This document shows positions 16,946 to 24,827 of a DNA stretch of 64,000 bases, one piece after another. The notes below the pieces were generated by a model. It worked only from the letters and a program-made list of their open reading frames with translations. It had not been told where the DNA came from and searched no databases. The position numbers and the translations under genes were made by a program. Numbering within the stretch: the first letter of the stretch is position 1; each line of letters starts with the position of its first letter. Origin of the DNA: Burkholderia sp. OK233 (GTDB lineage: Bacteria; Pseudomonadota; Gammaproteobacteria; Burkholderiales; Burkholderiaceae); the NCBI RefSeq assembly GCF_900230185.1, contig NZ_OCSR01000002.1:434001-498000 (forward strand), in the 5' to 3' direction.

Positions 16946-17280
16946 TTCGCCGGTCCCTCGTGATGGGTACCGTGGCCGCCGTGAGTGGAGCCGTGGTTGG
17001 CGTTGGCGTTGGCTTCGGCCTCGGCACCGGCATCGCTTGAATGCATTTGACCGTGGTTCATCCCGGGCTTGCCCGATGGGCTCGCCACCGCGCGATTGAG
17101 CGCTTGCCAGGTGGGCGCTTTCTGTTCCCGGTATGGCCGATAGTCCGCGAAGACAGACGGCACATTGACCACCGGAACCGATGCCGCGGCATCAGCCGGA
17201 TCAGGATGTGGGGGCGTGGCGTGCACGAGCGCCGGCAATACTGCCGTCGCGCCGAGCAGCGCCGCAATAAACGTTCGCAT
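16942..17280 (-). CDS. Small exported His/Met-rich protein of the copper operon
   Basis: 112 residues. The signal peptide MRTFIAALLGATAVLPALVHA is followed by a short mature part. The C-terminal third (GMNHGQMHSSDAG, then NHGSTHGGHGTHHEG) is rich in His and Met, suited to binding copper or silver. I recognise no named family. It is first in the TolC-like/multicopper-oxidase operon and overlaps the next gene by 4 bp. Inference: a periplasmic copper buffer or donor to the oxidase. Confidence 0.75.
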   Translation of the reverse strand: MRTFIAALLGATAVLPALVHATPPHPDPADAAASVPVVNVPSVFADYRPYREQKAPTWQALNRAVASPSGKPGMNHGQMHSSDAGAEAEANANANHGSTHGGHGTHHEGPAK

Positions 17281-17373
17281 TGATTTTCTCGTCGTATGCC
17301 GCCCGGACGGCCGACGTGCAACGTGCGGCCATCAAGGCGAAATTGAACATCGCAGCATCACGCTGCGAAGGAA

Positions 17374-17796
17374 CTAGACGAGAGAGATTCGGGGAGGTCG
17401 TTCGATGCCGTCAGTCAGAAATGATGCGACACGGACAGAGGGAGCAAGCGCCACAGCGAAATGGACTGCGTCGGCGGATATCGCCGCAACCGGAGCGGCC
17501 GGCAAGCCGCCGCCGAAACAGCACGACGCGCAGGTCGAGCAGGCATGCGGATGATGCGCGCCGCCAGCCTGACTGTGGTTCTGCGAGTGGGCACTTGCGA
17601 TGTCATTGGCGCTATCGGCCATCATCGCAGCATGGTCATGTTGGTGAGTCGCCTCGCCAGCATTCTCATGGAGCATGGACGTGCCTTCCCTCGGGAAATG
17701 CGAGGACTTGCATTTCATTGAGACGGCCGCGAACGACTGAACCGGAAGGCTCAGCGCGAGCAGCACGACGAGGAAGAGTTTGCGCCAGTAAGACAT
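17374..17796 (-). CDS. Small exported Cys/His-rich protein (DUF2946/CopL-like)
   Basis: 140 residues from the ATG at 17796 (MSYWRKLFLVVLLALSLPVQSFA, a clear signal peptide). Longer starts up to 17907 put charged sequence before the signal peptide and are less likely. The mature part has many potential metal ligands: MKCKSSHF, HQHDHAAMM, HSQNHSQAGGAHHPH and the cluster CSTCASCC. Proteins of this layout occur beside copper-resistance genes. The exact family is uncertain. It is on the same strand as the copper operon, 93 bp upstream of its next gene, and divergent from the HMA chaperone. Confidence 0.7.
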   Translation of the reverse strand: MSYWRKLFLVVLLALSLPVQSFAAVSMKCKSSHFPREGTSMLHENAGEATHQHDHAAMMADSANDIASAHSQNHSQAGGAHHPHACSTCASCCFGGGLPAAPVAAISADAVHFAVALAPSVRVASFLTDGIERPPRISLV

Positions 17797-17919
17797 GGGT
17801 ACGGAGTCTAGCACGCTGTTTAAGAAGACTGTAAGGCTGGGACCGCAACAGTCTGCGGCGGCTTTTTGCGTCGGCAGAGCCATGATGGGCGGCAACAAAA
17901 ACAACATGGACGACTATGC

Positions 17920-17950
17920 TTGACCTTCCCGCAGTGGGAAGGTCCAACCT
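17920..17950 (+). promoter_or_regulatory. CueR/MerR-type copper-responsive promoter
   Basis: The -35 element TTGACC (17920-17925) overlaps a perfect dyad, ACCTTCCC (17923-17930) and GGGAAGGT (17936-17943), with a 5-bp spacer. A CAACCT -10 candidate sits at 17945-17950, 19 bp from the -35. The over-long spacer with the dyad inside it is the signature of CueR/HmrR-activated promoters. It lies 30 bp before the HMA chaperone. No cueR gene is present in the window. Confidence 0.85.
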
Positions 17951-17980
17951 TAAGTTCTGATTTCTCAGCGGAGGCAATAA

Positions 17981-18178
17981 ATGGAATTCGAAATCCCGGA
18001 TATGTCATGCGGCGGATGCGCCAATGCCATTGCTCGTGCAGTGACTGGCCTCGATCCAGAGGCGAAGCTCGACGTCGATGTCCCCGTTAAAATCGTGAAG
18101 GTCGCATCGACCTTGCCGCCGGAACGCGTCATCGAGGCAATCGAAGCGGCGGGGTTTCATCCTTCGTTCAAGCGCTAA
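17981..18178 (+). CDS. Heavy-metal-associated (HMA) domain copper chaperone, CopZ-like
   Basis: 65 residues with GGAGG seven bases upstream of the ATG. The single HMA domain has the metal-binding loop MSCGGC (Cys10 and Cys13) and ends AIEAAGFHPSF, typical of CopZ/Atx1 proteins. Family knowledge: it carries Cu(I) in the cytosol to P-type ATPases or copper sensors. The CueR-type promoter directly upstream supports copper control. No copper P-type ATPase is adjacent. Confidence 0.9.
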   Translation: MEFEIPDMSCGGCANAIARAVTGLDPEAKLDVDVPVKIVKVASTLPPERVIEAIEAAGFHPSFKR

Positions 18179-18276
18179 ACGGATCGCATCAGGCTGTGTG
18201 TATCGATTAAGCTGAGCACCCTGTTCGCGGCATCATGGTCACCTGAAATTACTTTTTTCCCAACGGAAAACCCAAT

Positions 18277-18675
18277 ATGAAAAACCTTCGCGCATTCCGT
18301 GCCCTTTGCCTTTTCAGCGGCGTTGTGTTTGCTGTCGCCGCGGCGCCCGTCTACGCCCAGCAGGGTGCGTCGATGCCCGGCATGGACATGTCCGCTTCAG
18401 CCGACGCCGGGTCGAGCGCGTCGACGCAAGCGTACAAGGACGCCGACGAGAAAATGATGCAGGCCATGGATGCGCCTGCCTACACGGGCGATGCCGACAA
18501 GGACTTCGTCGCCCACATGATTCCGCATCATCAAGGCGCGGTCGAAATGGCGCAGGTGGAACTGAAATACGGCAAAGATCCCGAGTTGAAGCGCCTGGCC
18601 CGAAACATCATCAAGGCGCAGCACGATGAGATCGCGTTCATGCAACGCTGGCAGGCGAAGCACGGCGTGAAGTGA
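18277..18675 (+). CDS. DUF305 family exported protein (CopM-like)
   Basis: 132 residues. A signal peptide ends PVYA, then a Met-rich start (GASMPGMDMSAS) precedes the DUF305 domain with its characteristic DFVAHMIPHHQGAVEMA and a late QHDEIAFMQRW. DUF305 proteins are ferritin-like helical bundles, and some (CopM) bind copper in the periplasm. It lies 98 bp after the HMA gene, and its placement in the copper locus supports a metal-binding role. It may share the CueR-type promoter. Confidence 0.88.
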   Translation: MKNLRAFRALCLFSGVVFAVAAAPVYAQQGASMPGMDMSASADAGSSASTQAYKDADEKMMQAMDAPAYTGDADKDFVAHMIPHHQGAVEMAQVELKYGKDPELKRLARNIIKAQHDEIAFMQRWQAKHGVK

Positions 18676-18840
18676 CAACGGGCAACATCACCGCTCTGAC
18701 GCTTTAGCGTTTCAAAACCACGCTTGACTTCGCGGTGGCGCCTGCGTCGCCCTGAACGCCGGGATCCGACCGCGAACGACTGGTGTTTACCCGCCAAATC
18801 CACTCTGATGCTTGCCACTTTGCCCGAATGCGGTTCAAAA

Positions 18841-18860
18841 TGTAAGCGCTATCATTTACA
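18841..18860 (+). promoter_or_regulatory. LacI-type operator, distal site
   Basis: Contains TGTAAGCGCTATCA, a LacI/GalR-type half-site pair around a central AGCGCT. It shares TGTAAGCGCTA with the proximal site 76 bp downstream. The surrounding gap 18676-19032 has no gene and carries the promoter of the MFS transporter. Confidence 0.7.
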
Positions 18861-18915
18861 TCGCACACTCCTAAATGCATGAGATGGCCGTCTGACACCC
18901 GGCCACAGCATCAAT

Positions 18916-18931
18916 ATGTAAGCGCTAACAT
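18916..18931 (+). promoter_or_regulatory. LacI-type operator, proximal site
   Basis: ATGTAAGCGCTAACAT is a 16-bp palindrome with one mismatched pair around AGCGCT, the classic LacI-family operator form. It is about 100 bp upstream of the MFS transporter start. The LacI-family gene at 21498 is the obvious candidate regulator. Confidence 0.8.
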
Positions 18932-19032
18932 AGCGTGAGAAATGGCAATTGGAGAACCCCAATCCCCCGGCGACCTGACATCGCATCAGAGCGCCCCGCC
19001 CCAAACAAAGACATGAACCGGAGACAACAAGC

Positions 19033-20352
19033 ATGAGCGCCACCCCGAGCCTTGAGCAGGCCCCACCGAGAATCCGCCGCGCCCAGATCGTGGCGCTCAC
19101 GCTGCTGATGGTGAGCGGCATCGTCAACTATCTGGACCGCGGAACGCTCGCGGTCGCCAATCCGCTGATCCGTCATGACCTGGGCCTCTCGCTCGGTCAG
19201 ATGGGACTGCTGCTGTCCGCGTTCTCCTGGAGCTACGCGCTGTTCCAGTTGCCGGTGGGCGGCCTCGTCGACCGGATCGGACCGCGCAAGCTGCTCGGCA
19301 TCGGCCTGATCGTCTGGTCAATCGCGCAGGCTGCCGGCGGATTCGTCTCGACTTTCGGCTGGTTCATCCTTGCGCGGATCGTACTGGGCATCGGCGAGGC
19401 GCCGCAATTTCCGTCGGCGGCACGCGTCGTCAGCAACTGGTTTCCGCTGCGGGCGCGTGGCAAGCCGACCGGCATCTTCAATTCGGCGTCCCCGCTCGGC
19501 ACGGCGCTCGCGCCGCTGTGTCTGTCGATCATCGTGGTTCAGTTTCACTGGCGCTGGGCATTCATCGTGACGGGTGTGCTAGGCCTGATCGTCGCTGTCG
19601 TATGGCTTGCGGTGTATCGCGATCCCACAAAGGCCACGATGAGCGAAGCGGAGCGGCACTATCTCGAAGGCGACGAAGCGGACCGCAAGCCGGCACCTGC
19701 GCCCACGTTCGCCGACTGGCGTTCGCTGTTTTCGCACGGAACCACGTGGGGCATGCTGATCGGCTTCTTCGGCTCGGTCTACCTGAACTGGGTGTACCTC
19801 ACGTGGCTGCCTGGCTACCTGACGATAGAGCGGCACATGAGCCTGATGCATACGGGCATCGCGGCGTCGGTGCCGTTCTTCTGCGGCTTTCTGGGTTCGC
19901 TCACGGCCGGCTGGTTCTCCGATCTCATCACGAGCGGCAGCACGAACCCGGTCACCAGCCGCCGCAATGCGGTGGTAATCGCGATGCTCGGCATGGTCGC
20001 GTTCACCATTCCGGCGGCGCTCGTCGAGAGCAACACGATCGCGATCGTGTGCATCTCGGTGGTGATCTTTCTGGCGAACGCCGCCTCCGCCAGTTCTTGG
20101 GCGCTTGCCACCGCCGCCGCGCCGCCGAACCGTGTCGGCTCGCTCGGCGCGATCCAGAACTTCGGCGGCTTTCTGGGCGGCGCCCTCGCACCGATTCTAA
20201 CCGGCTACATCGCGCAGACCTGGTCGTTCGTCCCTGCTTTGCTGACGGCCGCCGGCATCGCGTTTGCCGGCGCCATGAGCTACCTCCTGCTGGTGCGCAA
20301 ACCGATCGACGACCGGCCGGTCTCCACTGACACCCTGCGCGCGCCCGCCTGA
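19033..20352 (+). CDS. MFS transporter, anion:cation symporter type (sugar-acid uptake)
   Basis: 439 residues, with GGAGA eight bases before the ATG. Twelve hydrophobic segments are visible. NYLDRGTLAVANP in the first helix is the signature of the ACS family (glucarate, galactonate and related carriers), and GGLVDRIGPRKLLG is the MFS loop 2-3 motif. It is the first gene of a unit with a DapA-family aldolase 48 bp downstream and a LacI regulator, behind two LacI-type operators. Inference: uptake of the acid that the aldolase breaks down. The substrate cannot be named from sequence alone. Confidence 0.9.
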   Translation: MSATPSLEQAPPRIRRAQIVALTLLMVSGIVNYLDRGTLAVANPLIRHDLGLSLGQMGLLLSAFSWSYALFQLPVGGLVDRIGPRKLLGIGLIVWSIAQAAGGFVSTFGWFILARIVLGIGEAPQFPSAARVVSNWFPLRARGKPTGIFNSASPLGTALAPLCLSIIVVQFHWRWAFIVTGVLGLIVAVVWLAVYRDPTKATMSEAERHYLEGDEADRKPAPAPTFADWRSLFSHGTTWGMLIGFFGSVYLNWVYLTWLPGYLTIERHMSLMHTGIAASVPFFCGFLGSLTAGWFSDLITSGSTNPVTSRRNAVVIAMLGMVAFTIPAALVESNTIAIVCISVVIFLANAASASSWALATAAAPPNRVGSLGAIQNFGGFLGGALAPILTGYIAQTWSFVPALLTAAGIAFAGAMSYLLLVRKPIDDRPVSTDTLRAPA

Positions 20353-20400
20353 AGGCGGCCGCGCGCCCTCTCATCGAATCCTTCCCCGGAGATCAACAAC

Positions 20401-21360
20401 ATGACCACCGCCAAGCACACCACGACTTCGATCGAAGGCATCGTCCCCGTGATGCTCACGCCGTTCGACGATTCCGGCGCCATCGACTACGCCGGACTCG
20501 AACGCCTGATCGAGTGGTACATCGGGCACGGATCTGACGCGCTGTTCGCCGTCGCCCAGTCGAGTGAAATGCAGTTTCTGACGCTCGCCGAGCGAGGCGC
20601 GCTGGGACGCTTCGTGGTCGAGAAAGTCGCGGGCCGCATTCCGGTCGTGGTCTCGGGCCACATCAGCGACGACGCCGATGCCCAGGCCGAAGAGCTGAAC
20701 GTTGCCGCGGCCACGGGCGCGCAAGGCGTCGTGCTCGTGACAAACCGGCTCGATCCGAATCGTCAGGGAACGGAGGCCTTCGCGGCGAATCTCAAGCGAC
20801 TCCTCGCGCGTATTCCGTCGGACATGCCACTCGGTTTGTACGAATGCCCGGCGCCATACCGGCGGCTGCTGTCCGACGATGAATTGAAGCTCTGCATCGA
20901 TACCGGCCGCTTCATCATGCTGAAAGACGTGAGTTGCGATCTCGCGACCGTCAAGCGGCGCGTCGCGCTCGCCCAGGGCTCGCCGCTGAAGATCCTGAAC
21001 GCCAACGCAGCAATCGCGTGGGACGCCATGAAAGCCGGTTCCGCAGGCTTCAACGGTGTCTTCACGAACTTCCACCCGGATCTGTACAACTGGTTGCGCA
21101 ATGACGCGGCACAGGACCCGGCTCTCGCGGAGGAACTCGCAACGTTTCTCGTGCTCGCCGCCGTATCCGAAGCGCTCGGTTACCCCGCGCTTGCGAAGAT
21201 CTATCACCAGCGCATCGGCACGTTCGACTCGATTCGCTGCCGCGCGATCGACTATGACGTGCGCGAACGCTTCTGGGCGCTCGACGCGGTGCTCGACAAG
21301 ATCGTCGCAGGCACCGAGCATTTCCGCTCGCGCGTCGCCGCGCTCGGTCAACGCCGCTAG
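20401..21360 (+). CDS. DapA/N-acetylneuraminate-lyase family aldolase or dehydratase
   Basis: 319 residues, with GGAGA upstream of the ATG. The class I aldolase barrel is clear: GIVPVMLTPFDDSG at the N-terminus, the conserved Tyr147 in GLYECPAPY, and the Schiff-base Lys175 in FIMLKDVS. The usual glycine-rich loop (GTTGE in DapA) is replaced by AVAQSSEMQFLT, so it is unlikely to be the lysine-biosynthesis enzyme. Together with the sugar-acid type carrier and LacI regulator it probably acts on a 2-oxo sugar acid or related compound; that step is inferred. Confidence 0.85.
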   Translation: MTTAKHTTTSIEGIVPVMLTPFDDSGAIDYAGLERLIEWYIGHGSDALFAVAQSSEMQFLTLAERGALGRFVVEKVAGRIPVVVSGHISDDADAQAEELNVAAATGAQGVVLVTNRLDPNRQGTEAFAANLKRLLARIPSDMPLGLYECPAPYRRLLSDDELKLCIDTGRFIMLKDVSCDLATVKRRVALAQGSPLKILNANAAIAWDAMKAGSAGFNGVFTNFHPDLYNWLRNDAAQDPALAEELATFLVLAAVSEALGYPALAKIYHQRIGTFDSIRCRAIDYDVRERFWALDAVLDKIVAGTEHFRSRVAALGQRR

Positions 21361-21497
21361 GCTCGCGGGCATCAGCCGTCAGGGACGCCCGATGAGCAGA
21401 ACGCCAGCACCCGCTGCCATGCACGCTCGCGCTTCGCGCGCGCATGCAGCGGTAAGATGTCGGGCGTTCTTCGATTCACTCTTCGTTTTCTGATCCA

Positions 21498-22574
21498 ATG
21501 CCCGATTCCGCCGACTCCCCGGCCACCGTCCGAACTCCGACGAACCGTGCCCGCCGCAACACGGGCCGCACTGTGCTTTCCGATGTCGCCAAGCTTGCGG
21601 GCGTGTCGACGGCGACCGTATCGCGGGTCTACAACGAGCCGGACAAGGTCTCGGCGAACGTGCGCGAGCGTGTCGAACACGCCGCGCTCACGCTCAACTG
21701 GTTTCCCAACGCAGCGGGACGCGCGCTCGCGTCCACACGCAGTCACATTGCCGGCATCATCATTCCAACACTGGATGACCAGGTGTTCGCTTCGCAGGTG
21801 AGCGCCATGCAGGCTGCGTTCGCGGCACGCGGCATTACCCTCGTGCTCGGTTGCTCGAACTACGATCCGGTGCAGGCGCTCGTGCAGGTGCGCGCCATGC
21901 TCGCACGCGGCGTCGAGGCGATGGCGGTCGTGGGCGAGGCTCATCCCCCCGAACTATTCGAGGCGTTGCGGAGTTATCGCGTGCCTTATGCGGTTACGTA
22001 TGCGTATCGCAAGGACAGCCCACACATCTGCGTCGGCTTCGACAACCACGCGGCCTACACGGAGATCACCGAACATCTGATCGGCCTCGGGCATCGCTCG
22101 TTCGCGGTCTGCATCCAGCCGACGCGCGACAACGATCGCGTGCAGGCGCGCGTGGCGGGCATCCGCTCGACACTCGAACGCCACGGTCTCGCGGTGCGGC
22201 CTGAGCACATGCTCGAAGGCAAATCAACGATCGAATTCGGGCGACGCAGCCTGCGCTCGATCTGGCAAGCGCCGTGCGAGCACCCGACCGCGATCATCTG
22301 CGGCAACGATCACATTGCGCTGGGCGTCCTGCGCGAGGCGGAGGAACTGGGTATCGCGATTCCCTGTGAATTATCCGTGACGGGCTTCGACGATCTTGAG
22401 ATCGCGAAAGAGCTGCGCCCCGCGCTGACGACAATGCGAGTCGACACGTATGAGATCGGGCGCCTTACCGCGCAGTATCTGCTCGATGTGCTCGACGGCA
22501 AGCGCCCGCAGCACGGACACGAAGTGCATGCCCTATTCCAGCTCAGGCAATCGACCGGGCCGAGCGCGCGATAG
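21498..22574 (+). CDS. LacI/GalR-family transcriptional regulator
   Basis: 358 residues. The N-terminal helix-turn-helix reads LSDVAKLAGVSTATVSRVYN, followed by the hinge (NWFPNAAGRALAS). The periplasmic-binding-protein-like effector domain has HIAGIIIPTLDDQVF, AIICGNDHIALGVL and LSVTGFDDLEIA. Family knowledge: these are mostly repressors released by a sugar or catabolite. It lies downstream of the carrier and aldolase, and two matching operators lie before the carrier, so it most likely controls that unit. Confidence 0.92.
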   Translation: MPDSADSPATVRTPTNRARRNTGRTVLSDVAKLAGVSTATVSRVYNEPDKVSANVRERVEHAALTLNWFPNAAGRALASTRSHIAGIIIPTLDDQVFASQVSAMQAAFAARGITLVLGCSNYDPVQALVQVRAMLARGVEAMAVVGEAHPPELFEALRSYRVPYAVTYAYRKDSPHICVGFDNHAAYTEITEHLIGLGHRSFAVCIQPTRDNDRVQARVAGIRSTLERHGLAVRPEHMLEGKSTIEFGRRSLRSIWQAPCEHPTAIICGNDHIALGVLREAEELGIAIPCELSVTGFDDLEIAKELRPALTTMRVDTYEIGRLTAQYLLDVLDGKRPQHGHEVHALFQLRQSTGPSAR

Positions 22575-22609
22575 CTTCGCGGCGCTTTTCTCTGAACAGG
22601 GATGGCCTG

Positions 22610-24439
22610 TCACACCGACCCGATCGGGTCGCTCACCGCGCCTCGCTGCACCGTCTGCCCCAACTGCTCGCCAAACTGCAAGGCAGCAAGTTGAGCATAG
22701 AGCGGCGAGCTCAGAAGGAGCTCGGCGTGACGACCCTGTGCGACGATGCGGCCTTGTTCCAGTACGACAATACGATCGGCCTGTTGCACAGTCGCAAGAC
22801 GGTGCGCGATAACCAGTGTGGTGCGGTTCTGCGCGGCATTGTCCAACGCCTTTTGCACCAGCCGTTCGCTGGCGGCATCGAGCGCGCTGGTCGCTTCGTC
22901 CAGCAACAGAATAGGCGGATTCTTCAGGATCGCGCGAGCGATCGCAATGCGCTGACGCTGTCCGCCGGACAGTCGCACACCACGCTCGCCGAGAAAGGTG
23001 TCGTAGCCTTGCGGCAGTTCGTCGATAAAGCCGGCCGCGGCGGCCATGTCAGCCGCCCGTTGTACTTGCGCGAGTGTGGCGTCCGGCGCGCCGTAGCGGA
23101 TGTTGTCGAGCACGCTGCCAGAAAAGATCACCGATTCCTGCAGCACCACGCCGATTTCCTTGCGCAACTCGACGAGCGGCACTTCGCGCGTCGGGACGCC
23201 ATTGATCAGAATGCCGCCGGACTGCGGATCGTAAAAGCGCAGCAGCAGCTGGAACAGCGTGGTCTTGCCCGCGCCGGACGGTCCGACCAAGGCGACATGT
23301 TCGCCCGGACGGACATCGAGCGAGAGTCCGGAAAGCGCTGCAATGCCGGGGCGCGATGGATACGAGAAGCTGACGTTGTCGAAGCGGATGCCCTCGCCTC
23401 GCGCAGGCAACGCGACCGTGGTCTCGGCCTGCACCACCGGCGAGCGCGCCGCCAGCAGTTGCAGCAAACGTTCGGTGGCACCAGCGGCACGCTGCAGATC
23501 GCCCCACACTTCAGCAACTGCTCCCACGGCACCCGCCGTGAACACCGCGTAGAGAATGAACTGGGACAACTGGCCCGCTGTCATCCGCCCGGCCAGCACC
23601 GCCTGCGCTCCGAGCCACAGCACGAACACGATGGCGCTGAACACCAGCACGATCACCACGGCGGTCAACCAGGCGCGTGCGCGAATGCGCGTGAGCGCTG
23701 TCTCAAAGGCTGCCTCCACCGCGCCGGCAAAGCGCCGCACCTCGAAGGGCTCCTGCGTATACGACTGCACGGTCGGCATGGCATTGAGCACCTCGCCTGC
23801 CAGCGCGCTCGTGTTCGCGATCTTGTCCTGGCTCGCGCGCGAGAGCCGCCGCACACGCCGGCCGAAGATCACGATCGGCGCGACCACCACGACCAGCGTC
23901 GCGATGATGTAACCGGAGAGCACCGGACTCGTCACCGCCAGCATCGCCACGCCACCGGTCAACAGGAAGAAGTTGCGCAATCCCAGCGACAGGCTGGTGC
24001 CCACCACCGCCTGGATCAGGGTGGTGTCGGCGGTGAGTCGTGACAGCACCTCGCCGGTTTGCGTGGTCTCGAAGAACTGCGGACTCATCCCCAGCACGTG
24101 GTCGTAGACCGCCCGCCGCAAGTCCGCCGTGACCCGCTCGCCCAGCCACGACACGAGGTAGAAGCGCAGCGCCGTGGCGGCGGCCAGTACCAGCGAAACG
24201 AGGAATAGCGCGAAGAAATAGCGATCGATGTGCGCCCGATCGCCCCCCGCGAAGCCACGATCGATCAGGTATTTGAACGCCACCGGCAACACCAGCGTGG
24301 CGCCTGCCGACGTCACCAGCGCGAGGAACGCGAGCGCCCAGCGGCCGGCATAGGGGCGCAGGAAGGGAAACAGGGCAAATAGAGGGCCGATACGTCGTGA
24401 AGGCGATGCTGGCGGCGAAGACGGGACAGCGTCTGGCAT
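22610..24439 (-). CDS. ABC exporter, fused membrane and ATPase domains (MsbA-like)
   Basis: 609 residues. The N-terminal half has about six transmembrane helices, and the C-terminal half is a complete ATPase: Walker A GPSGAGKTT, Q-loop VVLQESVIF, signature LSGGQRQRIAIAR, Walker B ILLLDEATSALD and H-loop VIAHRLATV. Family knowledge: homodimeric type IV exporters of lipids or hydrophobic drugs. The tail QRGAVSDPIGSV is short and unremarkable. It converges with the LacI gene (35 bp between stops) and has no accessory gene, so the substrate is unknown. Confidence 0.93.
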   Translation of the reverse strand: MPDAVPSSPPASPSRRIGPLFALFPFLRPYAGRWALAFLALVTSAGATLVLPVAFKYLIDRGFAGGDRAHIDRYFFALFLVSLVLAAATALRFYLVSWLGERVTADLRRAVYDHVLGMSPQFFETTQTGEVLSRLTADTTLIQAVVGTSLSLGLRNFFLLTGGVAMLAVTSPVLSGYIIATLVVVVAPIVIFGRRVRRLSRASQDKIANTSALAGEVLNAMPTVQSYTQEPFEVRRFAGAVEAAFETALTRIRARAWLTAVVIVLVFSAIVFVLWLGAQAVLAGRMTAGQLSQFILYAVFTAGAVGAVAEVWGDLQRAAGATERLLQLLAARSPVVQAETTVALPARGEGIRFDNVSFSYPSRPGIAALSGLSLDVRPGEHVALVGPSGAGKTTLFQLLLRFYDPQSGGILINGVPTREVPLVELRKEIGVVLQESVIFSGSVLDNIRYGAPDATLAQVQRAADMAAAAGFIDELPQGYDTFLGERGVRLSGGQRQRIAIARAILKNPPILLLDEATSALDAASERLVQKALDNAAQNRTTLVIAHRLATVQQADRIVVLEQGRIVAQGRHAELLLSSPLYAQLAALQFGEQLGQTVQRGAVSDPIGSV

Positions 24440-24588
24440 GAAGATTCCCTGGTGAATCGAAGGTCACCCCCGATTGTGCCAGTCCTGCGGATTCGAAGGC
24501 GGTTCACGTAAAAGCCTCTTCCACGTGCTTGCCGCGATTGTCCATCTGTATCAAGATCAAGCCGACTCATCAGGACCAGGCCATTCCC

Positions 24589-24786
24589 ATGAACGACGAC
24601 TCCGACTCCGATCCCGACAAACTGAAAGGCCCCGGTGGTCTGACGCTGCGCCAGATCCACGAACAGGTGCAAAAGAGCGTCGAGCGCGACCGCGAAGAGC
24701 AGGCATCGCGCAACGCTATCGCTCCGCAACGAAGCAGGTGGCAACGTTGGGTGCGTTACGTGTGGGGCCGCAGCGGGCGTCGCTAG
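24589..24786 (+). CDS. Hypothetical small basic protein
   Basis: 65 residues from the ATG at 24589 (MNDDSDSDPDKLKGPGG); a longer start at 24529 is less likely. It is a hydrophilic, probably helical protein with an acidic start, a central LTLRQIHEQVQKSVERDREE helix and an Arg/Trp-rich end (RWQRWVRYVWGRSGRR). No family is recognised. The ordered composition and lack of rival frames suggest it may be real. The flanking sequence (24440-24588 and 24787-24827) shows nothing else. Confidence 0.45.
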   Translation: MNDDSDSDPDKLKGPGGLTLRQIHEQVQKSVERDREEQASRNAIAPQRSRWQRWVRYVWGRSGRR

Positions 24787-24827
24787 GCGGCGAAGATGAC
24801 CGCGCAAAACCACCAGATAGCCAGATC

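Noticed and set aside
17374..18675. Search for a copper P-type ATPase or cueR beside the copper genes
   Set aside because: No such reading frame on either strand in this region.
22691..24043. 450-residue plus-strand frame opposite the ABC exporter
   Set aside because: Shadow frame of a gene with complete Walker and signature motifs.
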